Below are positions 24,946 to 33,497 of a stretch of 38,135 nt of DNA, one piece after another. The stretch lies in NCBI GenBank assembly GCA_046349875.1, contig JAXMBN010000047.1, positions 1 to 38,135 of the forward strand, in the 5' to 3' direction. Position 1 is the first letter of the stretch. The number at the start of each line of letters is the position of its first letter. Position numbers and translations under genes: made by a program. Under the pieces are notes generated by a model, which saw nothing but the letters and a program-made list of their open reading frames with translations, did not search any database and was not told where the DNA came from. Source of the stretch: JAXMBN01 sp046349875. Lineage in GTDB: Bacteria > Planctomycetota > Planctomycetia > Pirellulales > Pirellulaceae.

Positions 24946-26190
24946 GTGCCCTCCACCATCCTTCGAATTTGCGTGGCCTGCGGGTTGCTCGCCACTTGCG
25001 CCTCCTGGGTTTCGGCAGCGGATCGAGCCCCAAATTTTGTCGTGATCTTCATCGACGATTTGGGATACGGAGATATCGGCCCCTACGGTGCAACCAAACA
25101 GAAGACCCCGAACCTCGATCGCATGGCCAAGGAAGGCATGATGCTAACCAGCTTTTATGCCGCCCCGGTCTGTTCGGTATCGCGAGCTCAATTAATGACT
25201 GGTTGCTATGGCGCTCGAGTTTCGGTTCCGGGAGTCTTTTCTCCCGCGAGTACGAATGGACTGCACCCCGAAGAACAAACGATTGCCGATTATTTGAAGA
25301 GGCTTGGTTACAACACCATGTGCATCGGCAAATGGCACCTCGGCGATCAACCTCCCTTCTTGCCCACCCGCCAAGGCTTTGATCGCTACTTAGGCATTCC
25401 TTACTCCAATGATATGCAACGTGTCGCCTCCGCCAATTCGCAGCGCGTGGTACCACTCATTCGAAATGAAAGCGTCGAGGAACTATTGCAAGACGAGGAT
25501 CAATCGAAGCTTGTGGAACTCTATACGCAAGAAGCGATTCAATTCATCGATCAACAAAAGGACCATCCTTTCTTTCTCTATCTGCCACACAATGCTGTTC
25601 ATACACCGATCCATCCGGGCAAAGCTTTTCAAGGTCGATCTTCCAACGGTCGGTTTGGCGATTGGGTCGAGGAGGTCGATTGGAGTGTTGGCAAGATTCT
25701 CGATCACTTGAAGCAGAAGCAACTAGCCAACGACACGTTGGTTCTATTTACGAGCGACAATGGCCCATGGCTGGTGAAAGGATCTGATGGAGGCCAAGCG
25801 GGACCTTTGCGAGGTGGGAAAGGAAGCACTTGGGAGGGGGGCGTTCGCGTTCCCACCGTTGCGTGGTGGCCGGGCCATGTTCCCGCTCAATCGCGATGCG
25901 ATGCCGTAGCTGGAACGATTGATGTGTTGCCCACTCTCGTCAATCTTGCAGGTGGTCAAGTCCATACCTCAACCGTCATCGATGGTCGCGATATTCAATC
26001 GCTTCTCTTTGGCAAGAGTACTCGTTCGCCACGCGAAGCCCATTACTACTTCGCCGGCTACTATCTTCAAGCCGTGCGACAAGGCCCGTGGAAATTGGCG
26101 ATCGCCCCTCAAAAAGAAAATCGTCTCGGAGAAACAGAAGATCCTGAGTCCGGCTTGCGATTGTATAACCTCGATCAAGAAATTGGCTAA
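24946..26190 (+). CDS. Secreted sulfatase, truncated by an in-frame TAA
   Basis: This arylsulfatase-type enzyme starts at a GTG (24946) with a signal peptide ending near VSAA. It is expected to remove sulfate esters, probably from polysaccharides. Metal-binding and family motifs are clear: FIDDLGYGDIGPYG near 35-48, KTPNLDRMAKEG, GKWHLGDQP, LFTSDNGPW and RGGKGSTWEGGVRVPTV. The formylglycine site is VCSVSRAQLMTG near 75-86, with C76; valine occupies the position where proline is usual in CXPXR. The reading frame ends at codon 415 (TAA at 26188-26190), but the same frame continues with matching sequence to 26841. The truncated form keeps the catalytic domain and loses the C-terminal region. Confidence 0.87.
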   Translation: MPSTILRICVACGLLATCASWVSAADRAPNFVVIFIDDLGYGDIGPYGATKQKTPNLDRMAKEGMMLTSFYAAPVCSVSRAQLMTGCYGARVSVPGVFSPASTNGLHPEEQTIADYLKRLGYNTMCIGKWHLGDQPPFLPTRQGFDRYLGIPYSNDMQRVASANSQRVVPLIRNESVEELLQDEDQSKLVELYTQEAIQFIDQQKDHPFFLYLPHNAVHTPIHPGKAFQGRSSNGRFGDWVEEVDWSVGKILDHLKQKQLANDTLVLFTSDNGPWLVKGSDGGQAGPLRGGKGSTWEGGVRVPTVAWWPGHVPAQSRCDAVAGTIDVLPTLVNLAGGQVHTSTVIDGRDIQSLLFGKSTRSPREAHYYFAGYYLQAVRQGPWKLAIAPQKENRLGETEDPESGLRLYNLDQEIG

Positions 26191-26841
26191 CGAACCAATG
26201 TCGCTTCTAAGCATCCCGACATCGTAGAGCGACTCCAACAATTAGCCTCGACGATGGCGAGTGAAATCGGAGGCACGAATCCCAAGTCACGCAGGCCTCC
26301 AGGAACCGTTCCCAACGCGCAAACCCTCTATCCAAGCCAAACCCCAGCCAAGGCCAATACGCCATCATCCACCAAGCCGGTCGATTGGAACCAGGCTAAG
26401 TTGGGGGCAGAAATTTCAAGTGCTTCCCTACCATCGCTACAGGATCATGCCTTCTCCGTGCAATGCGAATTTCAAACGACACCAACCGATGGCGTGCTGT
26501 TTGCGCATGGAGGTATTTCAGCGGGATACGCACTGCATGTTCAAGATCGAAAAATCACTTTTTCCTTTCGCACGGCCAATGATGAGATCACCCACATCGC
26601 TTCGGAGCCATTGGCGATGCCACCGCGGTCCCTTGAAGTCAAAATCGGCAAGGACAAGCAAGTCGTCATCATTGCGGATGGAAAGTCGATTGCGAAAGGC
26701 ACCGTTCCTCGTTTGCTACCGCGGCACCCTCAAGAGGATTTTTGCATCGGCCTTGATAATGCTCGCCCGATCACTCGCTATTCCAACAACGAAGCTTGGA
26801 AAGGAGAACTCATCCGATTTCGACTCGATGTATTGCCTTGA
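26191..26841 (+). pseudogene. In-frame continuation of the sulfatase after the TAA
   Basis: Reading straight through the TAA at 26188-26190 gives RTNVASKHPDIVERLQQLA. This is the standard sulfatase ending, where LYNLDQEIGE-RTNVA is expected, so GAA is the likely original codon. The frame stays open for 216 further codons to the TGA at 26839-26841. The last part (FSVQCEFQTTPTDGVLFAHGG, YALHVQDRKITFSFR, GKSIAKGTVPRLLP) looks like a beta-sandwich/LamG-like accessory domain. The preserved frame and sense codons suggest either a very recent nonsense mutation or a base-call error. Confidence 0.75.
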
Positions 26842-26992
26842 CCTTTGAAACGAAGGGTCATGCATTCCTTTTGGGCAATGACTCTCGATCGCGCCCTGCG
26901 ATCGCGAAAAACACGAAAGCGGATTCATGAATATCGATTCATGACAATGGTTTCGTCTATCTGAGAAGTGTCGCAAGTTTCCAAACGCGCAT

Positions 26993-27026
26993 AAAAAAAC
27001 CTCGCCGAATGGTTACTCAGCGAGGT
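26993..27026 (-). terminator. Intrinsic terminator of the dapL gene
   Basis: On the minus strand, ACCTCGC and GCGAGGT form a 7-bp stem (26999-27026) with a 14-base loop, directly followed by a run of seven T (26993-26999). It lies 27 bp beyond the dapL stop. Confidence 0.85.
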
Positions 27027-27053
27027 CCCGTTGATCCGATTGGTATGCGTTGC

Positions 27054-28301
27054 TTAGAACACAAACTGCAAGGCATTGAGGCGACGATAGGTCTCTTCCA
27101 TCAATCGATCTTCAGCCGCTTCGTCATCGGCCACGTAGGTGACGGAGAATCGCAAGAATGATCCAGCATCATCCCATGGAACGGTCACGGTCGATTGCGT
27201 TGTGATCAAAAACTGGGAAGCTTCTTCCGCATTGGCAAACGAAGGGCCATTCTTAAGTCCCTTGGGAGCTTTGGCGTAGAGGAAGTAACTTCCACCTGGC
27301 ATCGAGCATTGGAAACCGCAACGCTGCAATGTGGCAACGAGTTTTTCGAGGCGACGTCGGTACTTCGCGCGAATGCGTACAGGAATTTCTGGGGTTCGCA
27401 ACGCGGTAGCCGCTGCTTGTTGAATCGCCGAAAACTGCCCACTATCGCAATTGTCCTTGACATCGGCGAAGGCTTGAACCAACTTCGCGTTCCCGCATAC
27501 CCAGCCGATGCGCCATCCAATCATGTCGAATCCTTTGCTTAAGGAGTGGACTTCGACACCCACATCCATCGCACCAGGAACTTGCAGGAAGCTCAAGGGT
27601 TCCCCTTCAAAGGTCAACAGAATGTGAGCCGCATCTTGCACGACAACAAACTTGTGCTTGTGGGCAAGTTCGATCACCTTGGCATAGAAGTCGCGAGTGG
27701 CTACTTTTCCGGTTGGACTGTTCGGATAGTTGATGACCAAGAGCTTGGTCCGTTCCCAAACGTCGGGCGCGATCGAATCAAAGTCAGGGAAGAAGTTATT
27801 TTCGGCCAACAACGGAAGGCGATAAACGGTTCCACCGTAATAACGAGTATGGGTGCCAGCCACTGGATATCCTGGGACGGTCATCATCGTGATGTCACCG
27901 GGATTGATAAAGCAAGCAGGCAACATGGCTAAAGCTGTCTTGCTGCCGATGCAGTGGTTGATCTGGGTAGCAGGGTCGAGACTTACTTGGAACTGCCGTT
28001 CCATGAATTCAGCAACGGCCTTTTTGTATTCGAGGATGCCATTGTCGGCATAGCCGCGATTCTCGGGTCGATGCACTTCTTGAGCCAACTTGTTGCGAAC
28101 CACTTCATCGGCCATAGAATCGTTTTCGCCGATACCGAAGTCGAGCAACTCGCGGTCGGGATAGTCCGCCAAAGCTTTGCGCTTGGCACGTTTGATTTTC
28201 TCAAACTTGTAGATCTCAGTTCCCTTGCCATACTGAATTCCTCCGATTCGCTCGGCAAACAACTCCTGGAAGTAGGGATCGGAGGGAACGGATGTCGACA
28301 T
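27054..28301 (-). CDS. dapL: LL-diaminopimelate aminotransferase
   Basis: This 415-residue PLP enzyme converts tetrahydrodipicolinate directly to LL-diaminopimelate using glutamate, bypassing the acylated intermediates. The N-terminus (FQELFAERIGGIQYGKGTEIY) and LLDFGIGENDSMAD resemble DapL. Fold type I aminotransferase motifs are NYPNSPTG near 191-198, VVQDAAH near 220-226 and SLSKGFDMIGWRIGW near 253-267, with the PLP lysine at K256. The C-terminal arginine region is FLRFSVTYVADDE. DapF at the left edge would use its product. The start ATG has an AGGT Shine-Dalgarno on the minus strand. The SDR gene is divergent. Other aminotransferases share the fold, but the N-terminal segment favours DapL. 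Confidence 0.85.
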   Translation of the reverse strand: MSTSVPSDPYFQELFAERIGGIQYGKGTEIYKFEKIKRAKRKALADYPDRELLDFGIGENDSMADEVVRNKLAQEVHRPENRGYADNGILEYKKAVAEFMERQFQVSLDPATQINHCIGSKTALAMLPACFINPGDITMMTVPGYPVAGTHTRYYGGTVYRLPLLAENNFFPDFDSIAPDVWERTKLLVINYPNSPTGKVATRDFYAKVIELAHKHKFVVVQDAAHILLTFEGEPLSFLQVPGAMDVGVEVHSLSKGFDMIGWRIGWVCGNAKLVQAFADVKDNCDSGQFSAIQQAAATALRTPEIPVRIRAKYRRRLEKLVATLQRCGFQCSMPGGSYFLYAKAPKGLKNGPSFANAEEASQFLITTQSTVTVPWDDAGSFLRFSVTYVADDEAAEDRLMEETYRRLNALQFVF

Positions 28302-28497
28302 AGCGTACTACCTGAAAACGAGGGAGTTCTAAAGAACGAAAACAATCTTAGAAGAACTATGAATTCTAGGGCAAAGGCCTATTTCAGCAACGCCTGTCGT
28401 GAGACCTTCTAAGATCTCCTCACATTTTGCGCAAGCGTGCGGTAAACTGTCCGCATTCTTTATCGACCTTTTGGAACTGAATCAGAGCGATTGTCAC

Positions 28498-29268
28498 ATG
28501 AAACTGCAAGGAAAACGAGCATTGGTAACCGGGGGCGGACGAGGCATTGGTGCAGCGATTTGTACCGCTCTCGCCAAGGAAGGCGCCCATGTTGCCGTCA
28601 ACGATTTGAGGGAATCCACCGAAACGGTTCAGGCCTGTTCGGCCTTGGGTGTCCGAGCCATTTCTGCGGTGGCGGATGTCGGTGACCAATCGGCTGTGGA
28701 GGCGATGTTTGATCAAGTCGAAAAAGAACTCGGTCCAATCGATATCCTTGTCTCCAACGCGGTCTATTCCGATCGTGAACTCTTTTACAAAGCCAACATG
28801 GAAGGTTTTGAAAAGACGATTCAGGTCTGCATGTGGGGACCGTACTATCTGGCAAGAGCTTTTGCCAATCGAGCCATCGCGCGGCAACAAGGGGGCTCGG
28901 TGGTCTTCATTAGTTCGCCTCATGCTTTCTCCGCCATTCCCGGTGCGACCGCGTACAACATGGCCAAAGCTGCCACCGACCAATTGGCGCGTACAGCCGC
29001 AGTCGAACTGGCGCAGTTCCGCATTCGGGTCAACATCATCCATCCCGGTTGGACCAATACTCCTGGCGAGCGAAAGTTTTTTGCGGAAGAAGAACTCTCA
29101 CAACATGGCTCCAATCTACCTTTAGGACGTTTGGCCGAACCACGAGATATCGCTCGCGGAGTCGTTTTCCTTTGCGATCCGGAAAGCGACTACATCACAG
29201 GCAGCACGCTTACCATCGATGGCGGTATCATGCTTCCTTACCAACAGATGTTCCGCATCAAACAATAG
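28498..29268 (+). CDS. Short-chain dehydrogenase/reductase, classical type
   Basis: This 256-residue SDR has the NAD(P)-binding TGGGRGIG at 11-18 and catalytic YNMAK (Y153, K157) with an upstream serine in FISSPHAF (S139/S140). The C-terminal LGRLAEPRDIARGVVFLCDPESDYITGSTLTIDGG is standard for FabG-like enzymes. The usual NAG motif reads NAV at 87-89, a mild deviation. Asp36 in VNDLRES, after the second strand, favours NAD over NADP. I chose the ATG at 28498, since the open frame upstream to 28399 adds no SDR sequence. Substrate unknown; many classical SDRs are sugar or polyol dehydrogenases. Confidence 0.9.
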   Translation: MKLQGKRALVTGGGRGIGAAICTALAKEGAHVAVNDLRESTETVQACSALGVRAISAVADVGDQSAVEAMFDQVEKELGPIDILVSNAVYSDRELFYKANMEGFEKTIQVCMWGPYYLARAFANRAIARQQGGSVVFISSPHAFSAIPGATAYNMAKAATDQLARTAAVELAQFRIRVNIIHPGWTNTPGERKFFAEEELSQHGSNLPLGRLAEPRDIARGVVFLCDPESDYITGSTLTIDGGIMLPYQQMFRIKQ

Positions 29269-29306
29269 GCCCCAACCTCTAAGAACGCATCGGCAAGGAT
29301 ACTTGG

Positions 29307-29429
29307 AACGCTCAGTGCTAATTGCAAGCATTGATTCCTGAGCGTTGATGACTCAGGGGAGATAATCCTTTCTCCTTTGTCCGATTGTGGATCATCGTCG
29401 CAACAAGTCACACGTTCCCTTCCAAGGGA
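29307..29429 (+). other. Series of hairpins upstream of the amidase gene
   Basis: Three stem-loops follow one another. Arms AACGCTCAG (29307-29315) and CTGAGCGTT (29338-29346) enclose an inner TGCT/AGCA pairing. GGAGA/TCTCC pair at 29358-29375. TCCCT/AGGGA pair at 29416-29429. No T run follows the first, so it is not a clear terminator for the SDR gene. The set could be a structured leader of the amidase mRNA. Confidence 0.4.
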
Positions 29430-29461
29430 CGGGAAGCCAACACTCGAATATGAGGTGAGCG

Positions 29462-31192
29462 ATGTATGAAGAGATGACTCGCAGGCAAGTCCTGACGGGA
29501 CTAGGAGCATTGGGCATTGGAGGCATCGCATTTCAAAGGGCCTTGGCGCATTCGGTTGCCCTCGAAGGTGAGGTAACGGCCGAGATGATCAAAGCGGCCC
29601 AGTGGATAGCGGATGTGGAACTCGATGAAGATCAGCAGGCCAAAGTCGCGAGCGAAGTTCAAAAGTTGCTTCAAGGACAAAAGGCTTTGCAGGCCTATCC
29701 AATCGATGCCGATGTTGTCCCGGCAATGGCCTTCGTTCCCGCATTTTTTGCCAATCCTCCACTGATCGATCGGCAACGTCAAAAGAACCTCTTTCATGCC
29801 GAGGCTCCGTCGAACCCTCATCCTTATAAGGGCATCGACGATCCGAAGTTACCCTTTGCATCCATCGCGCACTTGGCCGAGGGATTGCGAAAAGGGCATT
29901 GGACCAGTCGTCAATTGACCAAACTGTATTTGGATCGCCTATCGCGATATGACTCGGTGCTTCGATGCGTCATCCAACGAACCGAAGATCTCGCTTGGGA
30001 GCAAGCTGATCGGGCCGATCGTGAATTGAAGAGTGGTCAAGAACGAGGACCACTGCATGGAATTCCTTGGGTAGCCAAAGATATCATCGCGGTCCCTCCA
30101 TACCCAACGACGTGGGGCGCCGCACCCTATCGCAATCAAGTTCGACCTCAACCCGCAACGGTCTACGAACGTCTCGTCGAGGCAGGTGCGGTGCTTCTAG
30201 CCAAGGTATCCGTTGGTACTTTGGCTTGGGGTGAAGTCTGGCATGATGGGGTCACCAAGAATCCATGGAACATTGCCGAAGGAAGCAGCGGCTCTTCGGC
30301 AGGAAGTGCATCTGCAACGGTGGCTGGGCTGTGCGGTTTTTCAATCGGTAGTGAAACTCTGGGAAGCATCGTGTCTCCGACCCAGCGGTGCCGAGTGACC
30401 GGGCTCAGACCAACCTTTGGCCGTGTGAGCCGCTTTGGCTGTATGGCATTGGCTTGGAGTATGGATAAGTTGGGGCCGATTTGCCGAAACGTAGAAGACT
30501 GTGCCTTGGTCTTCGCCGCGATTCTCGGTGCGGACGGAAAAGATCCTTGTGTGATCGATCAGCCCTTTTCATGGAAAGCCGATTCAAACACTTCATGGAA
30601 GATTGGTTACAACGAGAATCAGCTATCGGAACAAGAAAAGAAAGCGCTCGAAGTACTCAAAGAAAATGGTTGCGAGTTGGTACCGATCGAGTATTCCAAT
30701 ACGATTCCGGAAAGCGCCCTTCTCGACGCGTTATCAGCCGAAGCCTCGACGGCTCACGAAGATCTCATTCGTTCGGAGGCCAAAGAAAGCGACTTCGGCA
30801 AATGGGGACCAACGTTTCGTCAATCCCAATGGATTCGCGCCATTCATTACTTGCGCGGCATGCGAGCTCGATCGATACTCATCCAAGAGACCGAAGCCGT
30901 GTTGCAAAAAGTCGATGTGGTCCTTGGCACGAATGATCTCGGCCGCACGAACTTGACTGGACATCCGAGCATAGTCGTCGCGGTCGGAACGCGACCGAAT
31001 AGAATAGGTGATGCCCCAGGGACGATCAAACTCACCTCGCGGATGTTCGGCGATGATCGACTTTTATCCGTGGGGCATTGGCTCCAGAAACAAATGCCTC
31101 CGTTACCCGTGGAGCCACCGCTCGAGCGGTGGCTGGATGAGGCCGCCAAAGCGGCAAGCGATTCATCGAACGAAAAGGATCAGGACAAGTGA
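29462..31192 (+). CDS. Exported amidase-signature enzyme with Tat-like leader
   Basis: The 576-residue protein belongs to the amidase signature family (relatives of GatA and fatty-acid amide hydrolase), which hydrolyse amide bonds. The Ser-Ser-Lys triad is visible: K206 in GIPWVAKD, S278 in SSGSSAGSASA and S302 in GSETLGSIVSP; RVTGLRPTFGRVSRFG follows. The N-terminus MTRRQVLTGLGALGIGG is a twin-arginine leader, so this is an exported enzyme and not the tRNA amidotransferase subunit. About 100 residues between leader and amidase core have no match that I know. GAGGTGAG at 29452-29459 is a good ribosome binding site. The stop overlaps the start of the next gene by 4 bases. Confidence 0.9.
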   Translation: MYEEMTRRQVLTGLGALGIGGIAFQRALAHSVALEGEVTAEMIKAAQWIADVELDEDQQAKVASEVQKLLQGQKALQAYPIDADVVPAMAFVPAFFANPPLIDRQRQKNLFHAEAPSNPHPYKGIDDPKLPFASIAHLAEGLRKGHWTSRQLTKLYLDRLSRYDSVLRCVIQRTEDLAWEQADRADRELKSGQERGPLHGIPWVAKDIIAVPPYPTTWGAAPYRNQVRPQPATVYERLVEAGAVLLAKVSVGTLAWGEVWHDGVTKNPWNIAEGSSGSSAGSASATVAGLCGFSIGSETLGSIVSPTQRCRVTGLRPTFGRVSRFGCMALAWSMDKLGPICRNVEDCALVFAAILGADGKDPCVIDQPFSWKADSNTSWKIGYNENQLSEQEKKALEVLKENGCELVPIEYSNTIPESALLDALSAEASTAHEDLIRSEAKESDFGKWGPTFRQSQWIRAIHYLRGMRARSILIQETEAVLQKVDVVLGTNDLGRTNLTGHPSIVVAVGTRPNRIGDAPGTIKLTSRMFGDDRLLSVGHWLQKQMPPLPVEPPLERWLDEAAKAASDSSNEKDQDK

Positions 31193-32043
31193 ACGTTCCC
31201 GTTGACAGGCCCAAGCGATGGTGGATTCCCATAACAGCCTGTCTTACGATCCTGGGAGCGATTCCATGTTTGTCAGCCGTTGTGGAAGGATTGCCTCATG
31301 CGCAAAAGACGGTGACACACATGCTCATGCCCGTCTTTATCTGCTGGGCATTGATGATTGTGCTCACCTGCGTGGCCTATGCGATCCATCAACGATGGAT
31401 GTTTCGTTCTCTCTTCGTGGTTATCATTCTCTACTGGATTGCAAGTTCGGCTTGGCTCAGCGATTGGCTCGTCGCACGCATCGAATCGTCCATAACACCT
31501 TGGTCCGTCGACCACGATCCTCCCTTGGACACCATCGTCGTCTTTGGAGGTGGCACCGGCCTAAGCCCTCATGATCAAGCTCAGGTGAGTTCAGCGGGAG
31601 ATCGAGTCGTGCGAGCCGCTCGGCTCTATCATTTAGGTAAGACCAAGCGATTGATCACGACTGGGGCTTCATTGGACCAAACCGATCAACCGCGGCGCAA
31701 TCCTTCTGTACAGACTCGCGAGATTTGGGAACAACTTCAGATTCCTTCCGAGAGTATCTCTGAGATCGGCGGCATTAACACCTTTGAAGAACTTCAACAA
31801 TTGCGATCTCATCCGTGGGCTCAACCACCGCAGCGTGTTGGCCTATTATCCAGTGCCTTCCATGTTCCGCGTATCGTGCGATTAGCGAAAGCAGCGGGCA
31901 TCGATGGAATCGCCGTTGCTAGCGACTATCGGACTAACAATGATTCGACTTATCGCATTCGCGATTTTCTTCCCAGTGCCGGAAGTGCCATTCGCTTGGA
32001 GATGGTTTTAAAAGAGCACCTGGCCGCATGGGTCGGCAGGTAA
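31189..32043 (+). CDS. YdcF/ElyC-like membrane protein with DUF218 domain
   Basis: This is a 284-residue protein. Three hydrophobic segments near 12-31, 46-67 and 73-90 anchor it in the membrane. A DUF218 domain follows from about 114: DTIVVFGGGTG, RVVRAARLYHLGKTKRLITTGAS, SEIGGINTFEEL and VGLLSSAFHVPRIVRLAKAAG. ElyC and SanA, relatives in enterobacteria, affect cell-envelope integrity and undecaprenyl-phosphate use; DUF218 biochemistry is not settled. The GTG start at 31189 overlaps the amidase TGA (GTGA), which points to translational coupling and a shared envelope role. Confidence 0.87.
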   Translation: MNVPVDRPKRWWIPITACLTILGAIPCLSAVVEGLPHAQKTVTHMLMPVFICWALMIVLTCVAYAIHQRWMFRSLFVVIILYWIASSAWLSDWLVARIESSITPWSVDHDPPLDTIVVFGGGTGLSPHDQAQVSSAGDRVVRAARLYHLGKTKRLITTGASLDQTDQPRRNPSVQTREIWEQLQIPSESISEIGGINTFEELQQLRSHPWAQPPQRVGLLSSAFHVPRIVRLAKAAGIDGIAVASDYRTNNDSTYRIRDFLPSAGSAIRLEMVLKEHLAAWVGR

Positions 32044-32300
32044 TGCACGGGCCATTGCTTTGAAGAGAAGAGAATGCCCCTAAGGCATCCCGCGAAGAAT
32101 TGCCGCGTTTCTCATTTAAAAATTCTCTTCGCAGGTTCTTTTGAATCGCAATTCGTAACCTACAGTTCCCTAGCTTGAGAAGTGTTCGAGCTGTCCTCGA
32201 TACAACCGATACAACTGTCTCAAACGCTCATCGAATCGGGATCCTGGAACCTCGTCCATTCGAGGATTCGCGTCCAGGGTGGTAGCTGCAAGGGAACGTC
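32044..32300. other. Intergenic region with alternative pairings upstream of the glycosyltransferase
   Basis: The segment ATTCTCTTCGC at 32122-32132 can pair with GAAGAGAAT at 32067-32075 (9 bp) or with GCGAAGA at 32092-32098 (7 bp), so two structures exclude each other. Closer to the gene, CCTGG (32243-32247) and CCAGG (32274-32278) enclose CCTCG-n6-CGAGG (32250-32265). AAGGGA at 32290-32295 is the likely ribosome binding site for the ATG at 32301. I see no separate gene. Confidence 0.4.
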
Positions 32301-33497
32301 ATGAATTCACCCGCCAATCTCTCTTCTTTGATAAGCACCGACACCAGTGTTGCGGTGTGGAATGCAACGCCGGCCTTGCAGGCATCGAAAACCAAAACTC
32401 TCAAAGTGCTTCACGTTATCAACGGAGAACATTTTTCCGGCGCAGAACGGGTTCAACAACTCTTGGGCCGATGCTTGCCTGAGTTCGGAGTCGATCCCCA
32501 TTTCGCCTGTGTGAAACCTGGCAAGTTCCCCTTGATGTGCGGGCTTCCTGACGAGAAGGTCCACTTGTTTCCGATGCGAGGTCGGGTCGACTGGAAATCG
32601 ATTCGTCAACTCTCCAACTTCGTTCGAAGAGAAGGATTTGATCTCCTTCATGCACATACGCCTCGTTCTGCCTTGGTGACTGGATTGGTTGCCAAGTCTT
32701 GTGGCTTGCCTTGGGTTTACCATGTCCATTCCCCGACGGCCCGCGATTCTACGCGTGCTATCCTCAACCGTGTCAACGATCTCGTCGAACGATGGTCGCT
32801 GCACAACTGCTCCAAGATCGTTACAGTCTCGCGATCCCTTCGTCGTGAAATGCTTCATCAAGGATGGGATCGAACCAAGCTTGTCGCTATCGGCAATGGT
32901 GTTGCGTGCCAGGATCCAATCGTCCCCGAAGATCGCAAAACTCGAAACTCATGGACCTTGGGAATGGTTGCGCTTTTTCGTCCACGGAAGGGCATCGAGG
33001 TTTTGCTCGAAGCCCTCTCGCTCCTTCCTGATGAGCTGGATTCGATCGAGCTTCGTGTGATTGGAGGATTTGAGACCGAAGCGTATGAGCAACAAGTTCG
33101 TCAATTGATCGCCTCGCTCGGATTGAAATCACGTGTTCACCTCACGGGCTTCACCACGGAAGTCGCCAAGGAAATGCGACAACTAGATGGAATGGTATTG
33201 CCGAGCTTGTTTGGTGAAGGAATGCCGATGGTGGTTTTGGAAGCGATGGCCGTTGGCGTTCCCATTCTGGCGACGCGGGTAGAAGGAACACCCGAGGTAG
33301 TTCGCGATGGGGTTGAAGGATTTCTTGCGGCACCGCGCGATCCGGTTAGCTTGGCCAGCGCTATCGAACGATTCACTCAAAACCGGGATCGCTGGATCGA
33401 GATGTCGCACCACGCATTTCAACGACATCGCGAACACTTCACTGATCGACGGATGGCCGAAAAACTGGCTCGCGTTTATCGCTCCATGCTTCGCTAA
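32301..33497 (+). CDS. Glycosyltransferase family 4 (GT-B) protein
   Basis: This 398-residue GT4-type enzyme is expected to transfer a sugar from a nucleotide donor to a glycan or lipid. The N-domain has VLHVINGEHFSGAERV near 36-51, a GxxGAE-like acceptor loop, and DLLHAHTPRSA near 114-124. The C-domain has LGMVALFRPRKGIEVLLEAL near 220-239, where R227 and K230 would contact the donor phosphates. The EX7E motif is EGMPMVVLE (E306, E314), followed by PILATRVEGTPEVVRDGVEGFL. The first 30 residues before the fold are unremarkable. AAGGGA precedes the ATG. Specific product unknown; cell-surface polysaccharide is most likely. Confidence 0.9.
   Translation: MNSPANLSSLISTDTSVAVWNATPALQASKTKTLKVLHVINGEHFSGAERVQQLLGRCLPEFGVDPHFACVKPGKFPLMCGLPDEKVHLFPMRGRVDWKSIRQLSNFVRREGFDLLHAHTPRSALVTGLVAKSCGLPWVYHVHSPTARDSTRAILNRVNDLVERWSLHNCSKIVTVSRSLRREMLHQGWDRTKLVAIGNGVACQDPIVPEDRKTRNSWTLGMVALFRPRKGIEVLLEALSLLPDELDSIELRVIGGFETEAYEQQVRQLIASLGLKSRVHLTGFTTEVAKEMRQLDGMVLPSLFGEGMPMVVLEAMAVGVPILATRVEGTPEVVRDGVEGFLAAPRDPVSLASAIERFTQNRDRWIEMSHHAFQRHREHFTDRRMAEKLARVYRSMLR

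Noticed and set aside
3365..26190. TAA read as a sense codon (stop recoding), suggested by TAA in the reductase and the sulfatase
   Set aside because: Other intact genes, such as dapF and ppk1, end in TAA at the expected family length, so TAA is a normal stop here.
29462..31192. Amidase as GatA of the Glu-tRNA(Gln) amidotransferase
   Set aside because: A twin-arginine leader and a roughly 100-residue N-terminal extension point to an exported amidase, and no gatB or gatC is nearby.
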